A DNA stretch of 64,000 bases from Terrabacter sp. MAHUQ-38. Lineage in GTDB: Bacteria; Actinomycetota; Actinomycetes; Actinomycetales; Dermatophilaceae. Below, piece by piece: positions 62,015-64,000 of this stretch. The notes beneath the pieces are model-generated. The model ran no database searches, had not been told where the DNA came from, and was given only the letters and a program-made list of their open reading frames with translations. Numbering within the stretch: position 1 is the stretch's first letter; every line of letters begins with the position of its first letter. The DNA lies in NCBI RefSeq assembly GCF_014518425.1, contig NZ_JACVCU010000003.1, positions 186,001 to 250,000 of the forward strand, given 5' to 3'. The position numbers and the translations under genes were made by a program.

Positions 62015-63526
62015 ATGGTCGCCCGAGCGGCTCGCGTGGGCGAGGATGGAACGGTGCAGACGGCATACGAGAACGGAACGGGCCCGGTGCGACCCGCCTG
62101 GCGGGCGACGCCCCGGCCCCCGCTCGTGCGCCACCGGCAAGGCAAGGTCGTCGCCGGCGTCGCCGCCGGGCTCGCAGCCCACCTCGGCGTCCCGGTCAAC
62201 GCGGTGCGCATCGCACTCGTCGTGTCGAGCATCCCCTTCGGCGCGGGTCTGGCCGTCTACGTCTTCCTCTGGGCGACGATGCGCGAGGTCGGCGACGTCG
62301 ATCCCGCGATGGCCGCCGCGGCGAGCCCGGGCATCGACCCCGTCACCGGCGCGCCGGTCCCCGGCGCTGCCGCGACGACGGGTGCGGCCGGCTGGGCCGG
62401 CGCCGCAACCGGGCCGGCGACCATCGGCGGGCACCAGATCGACCTCGCGAGCGTGCGCACCTGGCTGCGCAGCGGCAACCAGGCCGTCCTCATCACCCTG
62501 TTCGGTGTGGCAGCCCTCGCGCTCGCGGGTGCCCTGTGGCTGGGCAGCGCCGGCCTCGACGTCCATGCCGAGGTGATCCTGCCGATCGTCGCCATCGTCA
62601 TCGGCGCGATCTTCTTCTGGTCGCAGCTCGACGACACCGATGCGATCGGCGCGCGCCGACCGGTGCGGTGGATCTGGCTCGTCGTCGGTCTCGGTCTCAC
62701 GATCCTCGGCCTCGTCGGCCTGCTCGTGCGCGGGACCAACCTCACCGAGCTGTGGCAGGTCGCCGGCGCCGTGCTCGCCGCCCTGGTCGGGGTGGCCGTC
62801 CTGTCCGCGCCATGGGTCCTGCGGCTGTGGAGCAACCTCCGGCTCGAGCAGGCCGCCCGCATCCGCGCCACCGAGCGCGCCGACATCGCCGCCCACCTGC
62901 ACGACTCCGTGCTCCAGACCCTCGCCCTCATCCAGCGCCAGTCCGCCGACGCCGCCACCGTGGCCCGCCTGGCCCGGGCGCAGGAGCGGCAGCTGCGCAG
63001 CTACCTCTACGACGAGGATGCGCGGGCCGGCAGCCTCGGCGCCGCCCTCACTGCGGCGATGGGCGAGGTCGAGGACCTCCACGGCGTGCCCGTGGAGCTC
63101 GTCGTCACCGGCGACCGCCCGATGGACATGCACCTCGACGCGCTCGTCAAGGCGGTGCGCGAGGCCACGTGGAACGCCGTGCGCCACGCGAGCCCCCCGG
63201 TCAGCACGTACGTCGAGGTCGGGCCCGACGCCGTCGAGGCGTTCGTGCGAGACCACGGCTCCGGCTTCGACCTCGACACCGTGCCCGACGACCGCGCGGG
63301 AGTCCGCGAGTCGATCATCGGCCGGATGGAGCGCCACGGCGGCACCGCGCGCATCCGTCGGCGTCCCGACGGCACCGAGGTCGAGCTGCGGCTACCGGTC
63401 GGCGAGCCGCCCCAGGGCGATCCGACCGCCACCCCCACCGCCACCCCGGCCCCGTCCCCGTCCGCGAACGCCACGCCGTCAGTCCCGAGCACCCCGGACC
63501 CCAAGACCCAGGAGCAGGCTTCATGA
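62015..63526 (+). CDS. Sensor histidine kinase with N-terminal PspC domain (NarL/LiaS class)
   Basis: 503 residues. PspC domain near 30-90 (GKVVAGVAAGLAAHLGVPVN, then VRIALVVSSIPFGAGLAVYV). Membrane helices lie at ~150-240 (AVLITLFGVAALALAGALWL, VILPIVAIVIGAIFF, WIWLVVGLGLTILGLVGLLV). HisKA_3 dimerisation helix ERADIAAHLHDSVLQTLALI with phospho-accepting His296. The ATPase domain shows VREATWNAVRHA (N box) and VRDHGSGFDLD (G1). A Pro/Thr/Ala-rich tail ends the protein. ATG at 62015 is chosen because AAAGGAGG lies 5 nt upstream. Pairs with the overlapping response regulator (ATGA). Confidence 0.93.
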   Translation: MVARAARVGEDGTVQTAYENGTGPVRPAWRATPRPPLVRHRQGKVVAGVAAGLAAHLGVPVNAVRIALVVSSIPFGAGLAVYVFLWATMREVGDVDPAMAAAASPGIDPVTGAPVPGAAATTGAAGWAGAATGPATIGGHQIDLASVRTWLRSGNQAVLITLFGVAALALAGALWLGSAGLDVHAEVILPIVAIVIGAIFFWSQLDDTDAIGARRPVRWIWLVVGLGLTILGLVGLLVRGTNLTELWQVAGAVLAALVGVAVLSAPWVLRLWSNLRLEQAARIRATERADIAAHLHDSVLQTLALIQRQSADAATVARLARAQERQLRSYLYDEDARAGSLGAALTAAMGEVEDLHGVPVELVVTGDRPMDMHLDALVKAVREATWNAVRHASPPVSTYVEVGPDAVEAFVRDHGSGFDLDTVPDDRAGVRESIIGRMERHGGTARIRRRPDGTEVELRLPVGEPPQGDPTATPTATPAPSPSANATPSVPSTPDPKTQEQAS

Positions 63527-64000
63527 CCGACCCGCGGACCATCCGCATCGTCATCGTCGACGACCACCACATGTTCCGCACCGGCGTGCGGGCTGAGCTG
63601 ACATCGCTCGCGGCGTCGGCCGGGGCGGCGTCGTTCCAGCTCGAGATCGTCGGCGAGGCCGGCGCCGTCGAGTCCGCGGTCACGGCGATCACCGAGCAGC
63701 AGCCCGACGTCGTGCTCCTCGACGTCCACCTGCCCGGCGGCGACGGGCACGGAGGCGCCGACGTCATCCGCGCGTGTGCCGCCGTCCAGTCGCGGGCCGG
63801 TGTGCCCGTGCGCTTCCTCGCCCTGTCGGTGTCGGATGCCGCCGAGGACGTCATCGCCGTCATCCGGGCCGGCGCGCGAGGCTACGTCACGAAGACGATC
63901 AGCGCCGAGGACCTGCTGACCGCCATCGGGCGCGTCGCCGACGGCGACGCCGTCTTCAGCCCGCGGCTGGCCGGCTTCGTCCTCGACGCATTCGGCGCGG
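63523..64000 (+). CDS. NarL/LiaR-type response regulator (3' end outside window)
   Basis: Partial, 159 codons. IRIVIVDDHHMFRTGVRAEL at the N-terminus, phospho-acceptor Asp67 in DVVLLDVHLPGGDG, and the conserved Lys in GYVTKTISAEDLLTAIGRVA. The receiver domain is complete; the LuxR-type DNA-binding domain should lie beyond the window. ATG at 63523 overlaps the kinase stop by 4 nt, so they form one two-component system, probably regulating both divergent PspC operons. Confidence 0.93.
   Translation, partial: MTDPRTIRIVIVDDHHMFRTGVRAELTSLAASAGAASFQLEIVGEAGAVESAVTAITEQQPDVVLLDVHLPGGDGHGGADVIRACAAVQSRAGVPVRFLALSVSDAAEDVIAVIRAGARGYVTKTISAEDLLTAIGRVADGDAVFSPRLAGFVLDAFGA

Overview
The window is a high-GC (roughly 70% by eye) actinobacterial chromosome segment. 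Mycothiol conjugate amidase, a WhiB regulator, GuaB3, a sigma-D/RsdA pair, a second GroEL with a His/Gly tail, many 4-nt ATGA/GTGA overlaps and TAnnnT -10 boxes lying 6-7 nt before start codons all point to Actinomycetota. Gene content suggests a Micrococcales/Intrasporangiaceae-like organism, but that placement is inference. I see no tRNA, rRNA, CRISPR array, transposase or phage gene.

Layout. 1-4531: two tandem minus-strand fusions of a GT2 glycosyltransferase and a CDP-glycerol glycerophosphotransferase (wall or capsule polymer synthesis). They share a C-terminal cassette that is identical at nucleotide level and has different codon usage from the N-terminal parts; the first copy is cut by the window edge. 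4707-13584: guaB3, an animal-type haem peroxidase, guaB, rsdA-sigD, whiB, groEL and groES with a double CIRCE promoter. This is the mycobacterial guaB3-guaB2-rsdA-sigD-whiB3-groEL1-groES order with the peroxidase inserted. 13629-19028: a THUMP-like methyltransferase, an ArsR/SRPBCC pair, a ribokinase/nucleoside hydrolase pair and an LpqI/NagZ-like lipoprotein. 19156-28417: one long minus-strand cluster, glmS, acpS, nnr, alr, hydrolase, tsaE, tsaB, rimI, tsaD, covering UDP-GlcNAc and D-Ala supply, carrier-protein activation, NAD(P)HX repair and t6A tRNA modification.

28481-39091: coaA, a secreted transglycosylase-like protein, phoH2, a small WXG100-like locus with two partner genes, uppS, a hemolysin-III/TrhA protein with a palindromic operator, mca and greA. 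39251-46195: an orphan MutL/GlmL-type ASKHA protein, metB, a cystine-type ABC importer, a tandem GNAT protein and msrA; metB, the importer and msrA form a sulfur amino acid theme. 46265-56815: one 10.5-kb gene for a secreted RTX-repeat giant of about 3,516 residues. 57029-64000: an SRPBCC/GNAT pair, an M13 metallopeptidase, and a PspC/LiaF-like membrane module divergent from a PspC-histidine kinase and its response regulator (cut by the window end).

Cell-envelope functions dominate: wall polymer transferases, GlmS, Alr, UppS, a transglycosylase, LpqI, PspC/Lia-type stress sensing and the RTX giant. The most interesting signals are the recombining transferase cassette, an over-represented octamer GTATGCCG/CGGCATAC (29 sites), a repeated 19-bp-unit terminator element, an 11-bp inverted repeat covering the sigD start codon, and the giant RTX gene with an OmpR-type direct repeat upstream.
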